Below, piece after piece: positions 1 through 7,821 of a stretch of 64,000 nucleotides of DNA. The stretch comes from Elstera cyanobacteriorum. Its GTDB lineage: Bacteria; Pseudomonadota; Alphaproteobacteria; Elsterales; Elsteraceae. The stretch's first letter is position 1, and each line of letters opens with the position of its first letter. The notes under the pieces were generated by a model. That model did not search any database. It saw only the letters and a program-made list of their open reading frames with translations, and was not told the DNA's origin. The position numbers and the translations under genes are program-made. The DNA lies in assembly GCF_002251735.1 (NCBI RefSeq), contig NZ_NOXS01000021.1:1-64000 (forward strand), in the 5' to 3' direction.

Positions 1-2
1 AA

Positions 3-761
3 ACCACCGACCTGCTGATTTACGCTTATACCAACGAGACCAAAATGGACCTCGCGGAAATGAAGCGCCTTGAGCGGGAGTTCTATCGGATCTCCCGCTG
101 GTTTTCCGCCCAAATCCCCTATGAACGTTACGAACGGCGCACGGGCAGCTTCTGCCAAGGGGCTGCGACTTTTGCCTGGGACTATTGGAAGGACACAACT
201 GATTATAAAGAGTTCAACGGGACGGAAACACAACAAATCATTGGCATGCCCCGGAATTATCAAGAACTGAAAGACAGGCAAAAGGAATCACTTGAAGGCC
301 ATTTTATTGTTTTTAATCGGTGCGATCGGCATCTAGATCAAATTCCAACTGAGCTAGAAGACCATAGAAGCGCCAGAAATTTAACTCTATCCGATATGGA
401 TAAAATCCGACCAGAATCCACCGACCTCTTTACGAAGATAATAAAACAAAAGCAACCTTACGATGAAAACAATCTGAAATATCTTAAAAAAGCAGCAAAT
501 GATATATATAAAAATTATTATGGATTATACAATCTTATTTACGAGAAGAACTTAGGCGGACTTTCCTGTTTATTTTACGTAAATTTACCAAAATATTTTA
601 TTTCCGACTATCTTTTAACTTATGGAAACACAAAAAGCTCAAAAAGACTCCCAGATGGGCTGTTCGAGATCGGCTACAAAACACTGACGAATCTCTATCG
701 TGAAGAGACCAAATTCTGCGATATGCAAATCGAAAAATATAGGAAAGAAAACCCCCAGTGA
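3..761 (+). CDS. Unrecognised AT-rich protein, probably truncated at the window edge
   Basis: I do not recognise this protein. The frame is open to the left edge, and the first ATG (position 45) has no clear ribosome binding site, so the gene probably begins outside the window; 238 residues follow that ATG. The N-terminal part is basic and aromatic (EREFYRISRW), and the rest is rich in Lys, Tyr, Asn and Ile with no signal peptide or clear membrane segment. From about position 300 the base composition is much more AT-rich than the GC-rich genes to its right, which suggests acquisition. It converges on the phage tail block and shares a hairpin with its 3' end. It could be a cargo gene of the phage-like element or an unrelated island gene. 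Confidence 0.55.
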   Translation, partial: TTDLLIYAYTNETKMDLAEMKRLEREFYRISRWFSAQIPYERYERRTGSFCQGAATFAWDYWKDTTDYKEFNGTETQQIIGMPRNYQELKDRQKESLEGHFIVFNRCDRHLDQIPTELEDHRSARNLTLSDMDKIRPESTDLFTKIIKQKQPYDENNLKYLKKAANDIYKNYYGLYNLIYEKNLGGLSCLFYVNLPKYFISDYLLTYGNTKSSKRLPDGLFEIGYKTLTNLYREETKFCDMQIEKYRKENPQ

Positions 762-772
762 TGCTGGGGGTT
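750..772 (-). terminator. Intrinsic terminator at the end of the phage tail block
   Basis: A perfect 9-bp stem (AACCCCCAG and CTGGGGGTT) with loop TGATG is followed on the minus strand by TTTTCTTT. It lies just after the tape-measure stop codon and overlaps the stop codon of the convergent gene. The U-tract side shows that it ends minus-strand transcription. Confidence 0.8.
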
Positions 773-787
773 CACCCTCAACAGCAA

Positions 788-2452
788 TTATAAGTTATAA
801 ACACCATAGCCGCTATAAACCTTGGTCATGAATTTCTCGCTGTCGCTCATCACGGTCGCCGACATGCCCGGCTGAAGGCCGGTTAGATGGATGGTGAGTT
901 CGGTCTTGACCGGTGTGGGCGGCGATAGGTTTTGCTCCCGCCCATAGCGGAAACCCGCTTCTTGCAGCGTCGGCTCATTGCTGGTCGGCGCGCGAAACCG
1001 TTCAACGGGGTAGGCCATCGGGGTCATCAAATGCCAAGGAATAGTCTGCCCTTCCAATGGCATCCGCGATTTTCCTAAGGACTCGAAAAACTTATCCAGG
1101 ATATCCGGTGTTTCCCGAGCTCCCTCGCCGATCGCTCCCTGCACGCTTCCCAATCCCCCCATCGCCTTTCGGCCAATGTCCATTTGACCGGCTTCGAGAG
1201 CAACTTTTCCGGCGGTATAGGTGCCGAGGGCACTGGTTTGGCGGGCTTTGAAGGCCTCGAGATAGGAGTGCGCGTCGGTTTGATTGGTTTTCTCTTGGCT
1301 ATCGTCCCTAAATTTCTTCGTATCCTTCACAAGGTCCGCCAGCAGCACGGCCGACTGTTTTTCCTTCAGGACAGATTTTAACTCAAAATCCAGATCATTT
1401 TTATTGAATCGACGATTATCCTCAATCGCCTCCGCAATCACCAGTACTGGATCCTTGCCCGCCTGCGTCGCTTTCTGCCGCAGCCCGGCGATATCGATGC
1501 CCTTCGCCTGGAACCGCGCCCGCACGTCGGCATCGTTCAGTTGGGCGAACAATTCTTCCGTCGCTTTTACCGCCTGGGCGGGGTCGTTGGCGCGTTTCTT
1601 GGCGAAATCCAGCAGGGTTGCCGCGCTGCCGATGGCTTGGGCTTCCGACGCGCCGAACTCCTGCACCCGGTTGACCAGCGGGGCGAAGCTGGTCTTCATC
1701 ATCGCATCGGGCAGCGGGGCATCGGCATAGACCGCGTACAATTGGGCGAGACGGCGGTTGACCGCGCGCATATTATTCTGCACCGGGGTGAGCAGCGGCG
1801 TGACCACTTCCGCCAGATCACCTGCGGGCAGATTGCGGACGGTCGCAATCTGGGCAACGGCGGTGCTGACCTTTGCCGCATTGGGGCGCTCGGACAGGGC
1901 GCCTTTCTTAACATCCTCGCCCTGCTTGTCCTTATCGAGGTCTAAGGTGCCGATCTTGCTAAACACCTCCGCATAGGCGGATGGCGTTTGTTGCAGGTCC
2001 TTGGCGTTTTTAATCGCCGCGTCGCGGAATTTCTCGATCTCCGCCCCAGAGGCCCCGAACTGATTCCGCAGCCGCTCCAGCACGGTCTCGAAATTCGCCG
2101 ACGTCTGCGCAACGGAGCCGACAACCCCGACGGTCTTTTGCAGATAGCCGACGATCTGACTCAAGACCCCCAGAAACTCTAGCACCGGCAAAGCAGCGGC
2201 AATCAATGGGGCAGCCACCGGCGTCACCCCCGCCCCATAGGGCGCCGATTGGCCCGCCCGTAGCCCAGGGCCGGTGGAGCGGAAAACGGCAGGCTGAAAC
2301 CCCTCCGCCCCGCTCTCCTCGGTCGACTGGCCCCAGAGGCCGCCGGTTAGAACGGCCGACCGGCTTAACGCTTCCTCGACAATCAATAGGGTGCCGGTGG
2401 TCCGGCGCAGGGCGTCGCCAAATGCCTCGAAATCCGACAGATCAATCGCCAT
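788..2452 (-). CDS. Phage tail tape-measure-like protein
   Basis: This 554-residue protein is the last gene of the minus-strand tail block, directly after tube and sheath genes, which is where Mu-like phages encode the tape measure. It is Ala-rich and mostly helical in character. A hydrophobic stretch at about residues 75-115 (around VLEFLGVLSQIVGYL) is typical of tape-measure proteins, which set tail length and are ejected with the DNA. I chose the ATG at 2452 because GGAGG lies 6 bases upstream; an in-frame ATG seven codons earlier lacks this. At 554 residues it is short for the family and implies a short tail. The family call rests mainly on position and composition. An intrinsic terminator lies immediately upstream, inside the operon. 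Confidence 0.7.
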   Translation of the reverse strand: MAIDLSDFEAFGDALRRTTGTLLIVEEALSRSAVLTGGLWGQSTEESGAEGFQPAVFRSTGPGLRAGQSAPYGAGVTPVAAPLIAAALPVLEFLGVLSQIVGYLQKTVGVVGSVAQTSANFETVLERLRNQFGASGAEIEKFRDAAIKNAKDLQQTPSAYAEVFSKIGTLDLDKDKQGEDVKKGALSERPNAAKVSTAVAQIATVRNLPAGDLAEVVTPLLTPVQNNMRAVNRRLAQLYAVYADAPLPDAMMKTSFAPLVNRVQEFGASEAQAIGSAATLLDFAKKRANDPAQAVKATEELFAQLNDADVRARFQAKGIDIAGLRQKATQAGKDPVLVIAEAIEDNRRFNKNDLDFELKSVLKEKQSAVLLADLVKDTKKFRDDSQEKTNQTDAHSYLEAFKARQTSALGTYTAGKVALEAGQMDIGRKAMGGLGSVQGAIGEGARETPDILDKFFESLGKSRMPLEGQTIPWHLMTPMAYPVERFRAPTSNEPTLQEAGFRYGREQNLSPPTPVKTELTIHLTGLQPGMSATVMSDSEKFMTKVYSGYGVYNL

Positions 2453-2471
2453 TCTCGCCTCCGGCCTTATC

Positions 2472-2504
2472 AATAAAAACCCCCGGCCCGATTTGGACCG
2501 AGGG
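2472..2504 (-). terminator. Intra-operon intrinsic terminator before the tape-measure gene
   Basis: On the minus strand a 10-bp stem (CCCTCGGTCC with GGGCCGGGGG, two G-U pairs) is followed by TTTTTATTG. It lies between the tube stop (2514) and the tape-measure start (2452), so it would reduce or block transcription into the last tail gene unless it is read through. Confidence 0.7.
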
Positions 2505-2513
2505 TGAATCCGA

Positions 2514-2891
2514 TTACGCGATAATTTCTTCGCACTTGGTGGCGGTGAACTTCAGTTCGACCTGGCCGCCGTCCTTGCCGGTGATTTTCGGGCGGGAATT
2601 CTGCCGCGCTTCCGACAGAATATAGCGCTGGCCAGTATCGAATTCCGCCACCACCGTGGCCCCGCACAGACCAACGAAGCGCTGCACGCTGTCGCCCGGC
2701 TTCACCATGATTTTGCAGGTCAGTTCGGCGGCCTTGAACTCGGCGGTAAAGCCGGTTTCGTAATCACCCTCCACTTCCTTGATTTCATCCCCCGCAAGGG
2801 TAAGGGCGACGCTTTTTTCGGTGCGCAGCACCTCGCCATCGACCGTCACGCGCGCTTTGCCAAGAACGCGGTCGCCGCAAACAGTGGCCAT
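2514..2891 (-). CDS. Phage tail tube protein, Mu gpM-like
   Basis: This 125-residue protein follows the sheath gene by 12 bases, the L-M order of phage Mu. It has the short, beta-rich composition of contractile tail tube proteins: an N-terminal DRVLGKARVTVDGE segment, a central DYETGFTAEFKAAELTCKIM stretch and a C-terminal GGQVELKFTATKCEE. The tube is the inner cylinder that the sheath contracts around. The ATG at 2891 is chosen because AAGGAGG lies about 7 bases upstream; the TTG one codon earlier is unnecessary. Assignment is by family resemblance and gene order. Confidence 0.78.
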   Translation of the reverse strand: MATVCGDRVLGKARVTVDGEVLRTEKSVALTLAGDEIKEVEGDYETGFTAEFKAAELTCKIMVKPGDSVQRFVGLCGATVVAEFDTGQRYILSEARQNSRPKITGKDGGQVELKFTATKCEEIIA

Positions 2892-2903
2892 CAATAGCCT
2901 CCT

Positions 2904-4370
2904 TTAGATAATGAACTGCAACTGCCCCGCGAAGACGCGGAACTGGTTGACGAGGTTGGTCGGGATCAGGGCGTTAACGCGGTTGCGGTCGGCGGCATCA
3001 CGCTCCACCACCACCTCACGCTTGAAGGTGTCGATGCCCTCGATCAGCCCCAGGCCCTCCCACAGCAGGGCGCGGGCGATCAGTTCGTCCTTCAGCAGAT
3101 CCGGCGTCACAATCGGCTGCCCCGCCAGAATGCGCGTGCCATTATCGGCCAGCTTATGGCGCGGGAATTTGGTTTCGATCAGGAAGCGGATGTCTTTGCG
3201 CAGGAACGACAGGGTGGCCGGGGTTTGCACATCCAGCCACGCCGCATCCGGCTGGCCCCAGGCGTTCTTCTGGTAGGTAGTGATTTCGCGCTGAATCTGC
3301 ACGCGCCCATCGGCGCTGACCATGAAGGTGGCGATACCGTCATAGAGAAGAATATTCTGCTCGTCCTGCCGGAAACGGTCGCCGGAGGGTGGCGGCAGCA
3401 CGCCTTTCAAGGCCAGCGTATGGATCGGGCGGGCCGGGTCGATCGGCAGATGGAAGGCCGCCACCGCGCCATAGGCCGCCGCCCATTCATAGGCCGGGGT
3501 CGGCGATTTCTGGAAGCCCATGCAGCTTACGAACTGATTATTCCGCGCACTGCCCCAGGTCGACAACTGGGCCAGCGAGCCGCGCCGGGCGGTAAAGGCG
3601 ATGGCCTCGCGCATCACCGTCGGGCCAGATGCCGCCAGCAGCCAATCGTCCAGCACCGTCATATTGGCGCTATCGGTCCAAGGGGTGATCAGAAACTCGT
3701 AATGCTCGCCCCCCAGCGCCGCCAGAACATTCGACAGGTCCGGGTTGCCCGCGCCCACAACCGTCTGGGTGATCGTTACGACGACGCCGCCCGGCAGCCG
3801 TTCACCGGGATAAAAAACCGTGCGCAGGTCGATTTCGTTGCCGCCCTCCCCGGCATTGCGGGCGGTCAGGGTCAGCACCGCCCCCGAACGGGTGGCGGTC
3901 ACCGGCAGATCGGCATCGAGTGCCAGCGCCGCCAGCAGGTTCGTTGCCACCGTATCTGCCGTCTCGCCCGGTTTGACGCGCGACTGAATGCGCCGCCCGC
4001 CGATGTAAAGCGCCAGCAGCCCGGTTTCGGTCGGCACCGTGCCCGTCAGATCGACCGTCCAGGTGGCCGCAACCCCCGCCGCGAGGTCATCGACGCCGAT
4101 GGCATAGGTTTCGGTGTAGGCGTTATTCTCGCGCACCCGCTGGATCATATGGTGCAGTTGCGAGCCGGTGCCGAAGCCGAGGCGCGCCTGGTCGGAACTG
4201 GTAATGAGTTGCGGCACCAGCGCCGGATAGGTGCCGGTCGCCAGGCGCTGGCCGATCACCAACAGCTTGGTCGGAAACTGCGGCAGCCCGCCCCCGGCCT
4301 TGCTGGCGTCGAACTCGATATAGGTAAAAGGCGTGCGGATCGACGTCGGAATATCGTTGAAAACGATCAT
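2904..4370 (-). CDS. Contractile tail sheath protein, Mu gpL-like
   Basis: This 488-residue protein has the hallmark start of the Mu L family: an NDIPTSIRTPFTYIEFDASKA segment, then LLVIGQRLATGT at about residues 36-47. The C-terminal part (DAADRNRVNALIPTNLVNQ, then RVFAGQLQFII) is the conserved sheath core domain. It forms the contractile outer tail cylinder. The gene sits between the DUF2635/Mu gp38-like gene and the tube gene, as in Mu-type tails. Length is normal for the family, with no visible frameshift. A sheath makes this tail myovirus- or tailocin-like, unlike the flexible tail of the Rhodobacter-type gene transfer agent. Confidence 0.9.
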   Translation of the reverse strand: MIVFNDIPTSIRTPFTYIEFDASKAGGGLPQFPTKLLVIGQRLATGTYPALVPQLITSSDQARLGFGTGSQLHHMIQRVRENNAYTETYAIGVDDLAAGVAATWTVDLTGTVPTETGLLALYIGGRRIQSRVKPGETADTVATNLLAALALDADLPVTATRSGAVLTLTARNAGEGGNEIDLRTVFYPGERLPGGVVVTITQTVVGAGNPDLSNVLAALGGEHYEFLITPWTDSANMTVLDDWLLAASGPTVMREAIAFTARRGSLAQLSTWGSARNNQFVSCMGFQKSPTPAYEWAAAYGAVAAFHLPIDPARPIHTLALKGVLPPPSGDRFRQDEQNILLYDGIATFMVSADGRVQIQREITTYQKNAWGQPDAAWLDVQTPATLSFLRKDIRFLIETKFPRHKLADNGTRILAGQPIVTPDLLKDELIARALLWEGLGLIEGIDTFKREVVVERDAADRNRVNALIPTNLVNQFRVFAGQLQFII

Positions 4371-4376
4371 AGAGGC

Positions 4377-4571
4377 TTACTCCTGGGCCGCTTTGCGGGA
4401 ACGTACCGGCAGCGGGACGATGACATCGCCATCGGCAAGACGGCGCAGCCAATAGGGGGTGGCGGGCACCTCGGCCCCGGTATCCGGCAGCGGCAGGCCG
4501 GTATCGGGATCGAGGACGCGCAAGACGGAACCGGGCAGGCCAGCGCCTGTCGGGGCGGGAAGAACGAACAT
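4377..4571 (-). CDS. DUF2635 (Mu gp38-like) small tail protein
   Basis: This 64-residue protein has the DUF2635 pattern: an N-terminal MFVLPA segment, a Leu-Pro-rich middle (LPLPDTGAEVPATPYWLRR) and a GDVIVPLP end. In Mu-like phages this small protein is encoded immediately upstream of the sheath, as here (6-base gap). Its exact role is not established. The start has a GGAGC motif 6 bases upstream. It bridges the gp37-like and sheath genes in a tightly packed operon. Confidence 0.75.
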   Translation of the reverse strand: MFVLPAPTGAGLPGSVLRVLDPDTGLPLPDTGAEVPATPYWLRRLADGDVIVPLPVRSRKAAQE

Positions 4572-4587
4572 CGGTTGCTCCTAGTGG

Positions 4588-5157
4588 TCAAAAATGGCCG
4601 GGGCCGAAGGGCGGCACCGGCGGGGTGAGCGGGGGCAGCGGAATATTGCCCGGCAGCACGGGCAGAACCGTGGTCGGCAGGGCAAGTTCCGGGGCGAACA
4701 GGGTGAAGGGCGGCAGGTCGTCGGTCGCCGACAGGGTTTCCGACAGAAGCCGTGGCGCGTCGAACTCGAACAGCACCCACAGGCGGGCCGCGTCGAGCCG
4801 CAGGACGCGCGCGCCGCGATAGGCCAGCGGTTCCGAACAGCCATCGGGCGTCCAGGCGAGCAGCGCATACCAGAGGGCCTGCCGCACGGCGGTCCAAGCC
4901 GCTTCGACCGCCGCCTGACCACGCGGGTCGGCAGAGGCATCGAGCACAACCACAACGCCGATTTTCTGATGCAAAAGCTGCAACAGATTTTCATCGGCGC
5001 GGTTCGGCTCCGCCTTGTCTTCCAACGGTACGACAAAGGCCGCCGGAAACTCGGTCAGCGTCTGGGTGACCGCCGCCTCTACCGTCGCCGCCCCGGCCAC
5101 GCGCGTGTCAAAAACATCCGCCAGCACTCTTAATCGCTGGATGATTTCGGTGAGCAT
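4588..5157 (-). CDS. Mu gp37-like tail protein
   Basis: This 189-residue protein begins MLTEIIQRLRVLADVF and contains the acidic DKAEPNRADENLLQLLHQKIGVVVVLDAS type of region typical of Mu gp37-family proteins (terminator or joining proteins of contractile tails). The C-terminus is Pro-rich (PLTPPVPPFGPG). Its position, after head-tail connectors and before the DUF2635 and sheath genes, is the one occupied by gp37 in Mu. It probably caps the tail at the head interface. Assignment is by resemblance and synteny. Confidence 0.68.
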   Translation of the reverse strand: MLTEIIQRLRVLADVFDTRVAGAATVEAAVTQTLTEFPAAFVVPLEDKAEPNRADENLLQLLHQKIGVVVVLDASADPRGQAAVEAAWTAVRQALWYALLAWTPDGCSEPLAYRGARVLRLDAARLWVLFEFDAPRLLSETLSATDDLPPFTLFAPELALPTTVLPVLPGNIPLPPLTPPVPPFGPGHF

Positions 5158-5172
5158 GAGGGGGTCCTTGGC

Positions 5173-5607
5173 TTAGGGCACCGAGGGCGCGACCCGTTCC
5201 AACAGGGTGCAATCGAGGGCGAGGAAGCGGCCCCGGTGCGCAAGGTCGGCAACGCGGTGGATGCGCCAGCGTTCGCGCCGTCGCCGCCAATAGAGGATCG
5301 TATCGATCCGGTCGGCTTCGGCGAGAAACAGGGAGTAGCGGGTGAGCAGCCGCAGTTGCGGGGCTTCCGCCCCGGTCGCGGCGGCGACATCGCGCCCGGC
5401 GAGGATGAGGTGACCATCGAGCGGTTCGACCGACGCCCAGATAAGGGCGAGGGTTTGATAGCTGCGGGTCAAGCCGCCGTCTGGGCCGGGATCATCCTTG
5501 GCGCGCTGAACGAAGAATTTTTCGCGCAACGCGCCGATGGGCGGGGCGGTGACGACGGCAGACGGCAGGTCGGCCCGCGTTAACCCCGGTGGGGCCATGC
5601 CGCTCAT
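5173..5607 (-). CDS. Phage head-tail joining (head-closure) protein
   Basis: This 144-residue protein has the small beta-barrel head-closure pattern: LREKFFVQRA near residue 30, a YQTLALIWASVEPLDGHLIL strand region and a C-terminal RRRRERWRIHRVADL followed by GRFLALDCTLLE. Such proteins (SPP1 gp16/HK97 gp7 type) close the connector after DNA packaging. The start overlaps the stop of the upstream connector gene by 4 bases, showing translational coupling. Confidence rests on size, order and strand pattern. Confidence 0.72.
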   Translation of the reverse strand: MSGMAPPGLTRADLPSAVVTAPPIGALREKFFVQRAKDDPGPDGGLTRSYQTLALIWASVEPLDGHLILAGRDVAAATGAEAPQLRLLTRYSLFLAEADRIDTILYWRRRRERWRIHRVADLAHRGRFLALDCTLLERVAPSVP

Positions 5608-6173
5608 AGGCGGAACATCCGGTAGGGATGCCAGAGAGCGGCAACGCCGAAGGGTAGCGGCTGCACCGTCTCATCCGGCACGGCTTCGCGCCGCTCGTAC
5701 CAATGGGCGATGAGCATCAGCATCCCCTGCTTCAGCGCCGCAGGCACATCGGCGGGCGTGTCGGCAATGCCGGTTTCATAGATAACGCGGAAGGCGCCGA
5801 TGGGGATCAGCGGCGCGGGCCAACGGTTGATCGCGGCAATGCGGGTGCCGGAGACGATATAGCGGCTCGTCGGAATCAGCGTGATCCCGCCGCTGGCGTC
5901 GCGCTGCTCCACGGCCAGCACGGCGCGGATCGGGCCGCAGGGCAGCCGCTGCACGTCGAGCAATTCATCGACGGTCAGGCCGAGCGTCTGCGGCAGCAAG
6001 CGGCGGCGGATCGCCTGTTCGCAGACTTGCCGGGCGGAGGTGATGAGCGCCGCCAGCAGTGGCGCATCCTCCGGCTCCGTCGCAGGTGGTTCGGCCACTG
6101 GCAGACGCAGGAAATCGGCAACCTCGGCGACCGTCAACGGCTCCTCGGTCGGGGGGATTAGGGTTGTCAGCAT
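5604..6173 (-). CDS. Phage head-tail connector (gp6-like adaptor)
   Basis: This 189-residue protein starts with the family signature LTVAEVADFLRLP (residues 15-27), followed by a helix with LLAALITSARQVCEQAIRRR, then beta-rich sequence with the PCGPIRAV motif. This is the HK97 gp6/phiE125 gp8 adaptor family, which forms a dodecameric ring under the portal. It lies 8 bases downstream of the capsid gene and overlaps the head-closure gene by 4 bases, in standard HK97 head order. Confidence 0.82.
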   Translation of the reverse strand: MLTTLIPPTEEPLTVAEVADFLRLPVAEPPATEPEDAPLLAALITSARQVCEQAIRRRLLPQTLGLTVDELLDVQRLPCGPIRAVLAVEQRDASGGITLIPTSRYIVSGTRIAAINRWPAPLIPIGAFRVIYETGIADTPADVPAALKQGMLMLIAHWYERREAVPDETVQPLPFGVAALWHPYRMFRL

Positions 6174-6181
6174 AGTCCCTC

Positions 6182-7801
6182 CTACGGCGTCCAGGTAACG
6201 CCAGTGAGCACTGCGACCGCCGCTTCGTGGCGCAGGGCGAGGTCATGGGCGGTGACGCAGCGGATAACGGTCTGATCGAGGCCAAAGGCGGGAATAACGC
6301 TGCCGCCCGACGGATAGGCCGCCTCGCCCGAGGCGTCGATCAGCAGGCCCGTGGCCTCGCCGATCAGCACGTCGGCCATATCGACCAGCAGGATTTCCGA
6401 ACTCGGCGCGACCGGCACATGCAGGGAGGTCGCGACCGGATAGCCGTTCAGCGTGCCGTTCTGCAATTCCGGGCGGAAGACGAAATGGCCGGACCCATCG
6501 CGCACCGCCATCAACGCCTGCAAGGTGCGCGGCGCCATGATCCAGGCCGGGCGCAGCATGCGGGCTTTACCTTCCTGCAAGGCGAGCACCAGCTTAGCGA
6601 GGTCGGCGACCATCGCGTCAACGGTTGCGCCGCTCGACGCGATTTCCTGGGCCGGAAGCACCCAATGGCGGATGCCCTTGGGATCGTTACCGGTGCCGGT
6701 CGGATTGCCATAGAGGAAGGCGAGGTCTTCGCGTTCGGCCAGCGCCGTCACCAGATCGTCGCGCACCACCTGATCGGCTGCCGGGGCGGAATAGCGGATG
6801 AGATCGTTGGAGATCGGCACCAGCGCCGCCAATTTCCGCGCCGTCAGGCGGATCTGCCCAAAGCTGGGCAGCGACGGGGTGATGGCGGTATTTTCCCCCA
6901 GGTAGTCGGCCTGCGCCCCACCGGTGAGCTTTGCCATGAGGAGGGTGCCGTGCGGCATCGGCACCACGGTCGGACCGAGGCGGCGGACGGCGGAGGCTTT
7001 GCGCAGCAGTTCCACCACTTCCAGCGCCTGCACCTCCGGCACCAGATACCCACCCGCCGAGCCGACCCCGGCGGCCAGCGCCTTCGCCGTATAGCCGTCG
7101 TTCCAGGTCTTCGCCGCGAAATCCGCCGCCCGCGCCGGATCGCCCCGCCCGCCCGCCAGCGCACGCAACAGGCGGCCAATGCCGTGGGCCGGGGCGTCGC
7201 CTCCCTGCGGCTGCACGGCGGCACGGCGGACGGCGGTATCGAGCGCGTCGGTGCGTTGCTTCAGCGTCGCCAAATCGGCAGTCAGTGACGCCAGCGCGGT
7301 TTCGGTCTGTTCGGTCATGATTTGTTCCTTATAAGAGGGAAGCGTTTTCACGGTCAGCACCCGGGCTTCCGGGTGGCAGGGGAAGGTAACGGGGCTGCAT
7401 TCCAGCAAATCGGCTTCTAAAATCCGCCGTTGCCCCGGCCCGGCCGATTCGGCGCGGCGGATCAGGAAGCCGAGCGACAGGCCGTCGAGCGCCCCTTGCT
7501 TGAGCAGGGCGTAAGCCTCCCGCCCTGCTTGGGTCTCGAGGGCGAGCTGCCCGGTTAGCCGCAGGCCGCGCGCATCTTCGCGCACTTCCACCCAGCGCCC
7601 GATCGGCTGAGTGGGGTCGTGCTGCCATAGCAGGCGCGGCGCGGTACCCGCCTGACGGTGACGATCCAGGCTGGCGGCGAAGGCGCCGGGGGTGATGATG
7701 TCGCCTTCAAGGTCGGGAACCTCGAAAACGGTGCCATAGCCCTCGACACGCCCCTCCGCCGCCAGCGCTGCAAAGGCGGCGGGCGCTTGTTTTTGAAGCA
7801 T
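6182..7801 (-). CDS. Fused HK97-type prohead protease and major capsid protein
   Basis: This single 539-residue frame joins two normally separate proteins. Residues 1-150 are a U35-type prohead protease with the catalytic His in LLWQHDP (His61) and Ser in GLSLGF (Ser109). A scaffold-like helical segment follows (TADLATLKQRTDALDTAVRR). From about residue 230 the HK97 capsid fold begins (AGGYLVPEVQALEVVELLRK) and continues through RKLAALVPISNDL and a C-terminal FGLDQTVIRCVTAHDLALRHEAAV. Met162 has its own strong ribosome binding site, so a separate capsid precursor of 378 residues may also be made from the same frame. The gene sits between portal and connector, the standard HK97 place. Confidence 0.88.
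   Translation of the reverse strand: MLQKQAPAAFAALAAEGRVEGYGTVFEVPDLEGDIITPGAFAASLDRHRQAGTAPRLLWQHDPTQPIGRWVEVREDARGLRLTGQLALETQAGREAYALLKQGALDGLSLGFLIRRAESAGPGQRRILEADLLECSPVTFPCHPEARVLTVKTLPSYKEQIMTEQTETALASLTADLATLKQRTDALDTAVRRAAVQPQGGDAPAHGIGRLLRALAGGRGDPARAADFAAKTWNDGYTAKALAAGVGSAGGYLVPEVQALEVVELLRKASAVRRLGPTVVPMPHGTLLMAKLTGGAQADYLGENTAITPSLPSFGQIRLTARKLAALVPISNDLIRYSAPAADQVVRDDLVTALAEREDLAFLYGNPTGTGNDPKGIRHWVLPAQEIASSGATVDAMVADLAKLVLALQEGKARMLRPAWIMAPRTLQALMAVRDGSGHFVFRPELQNGTLNGYPVATSLHVPVAPSSEILLVDMADVLIGEATGLLIDASGEAAYPSGGSVIPAFGLDQTVIRCVTAHDLALRHEAAVAVLTGVTWTP
7316..7330 (-). promoter_or_regulatory. Internal ribosome binding site and start inside the protease-capsid gene
   Basis: AAGGA lies 7 bases upstream of an in-frame ATG (first base 7318) that starts MTEQTETAL. 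Initiation here would yield the delta domain plus capsid without protease, allowing far more capsid than protease to be made. This is inferred from sequence only. Confidence 0.55.
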
Positions 7802-7821
7802 GAGATTCCTCAGGAGTTGGG

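Noticed and set aside
3156-4628. 490-codon plus-strand frame opposite the tail sheath gene
   Set aside because: Typical antisense frame in GC-rich DNA; the sheath gene on the other strand carries family motifs throughout.
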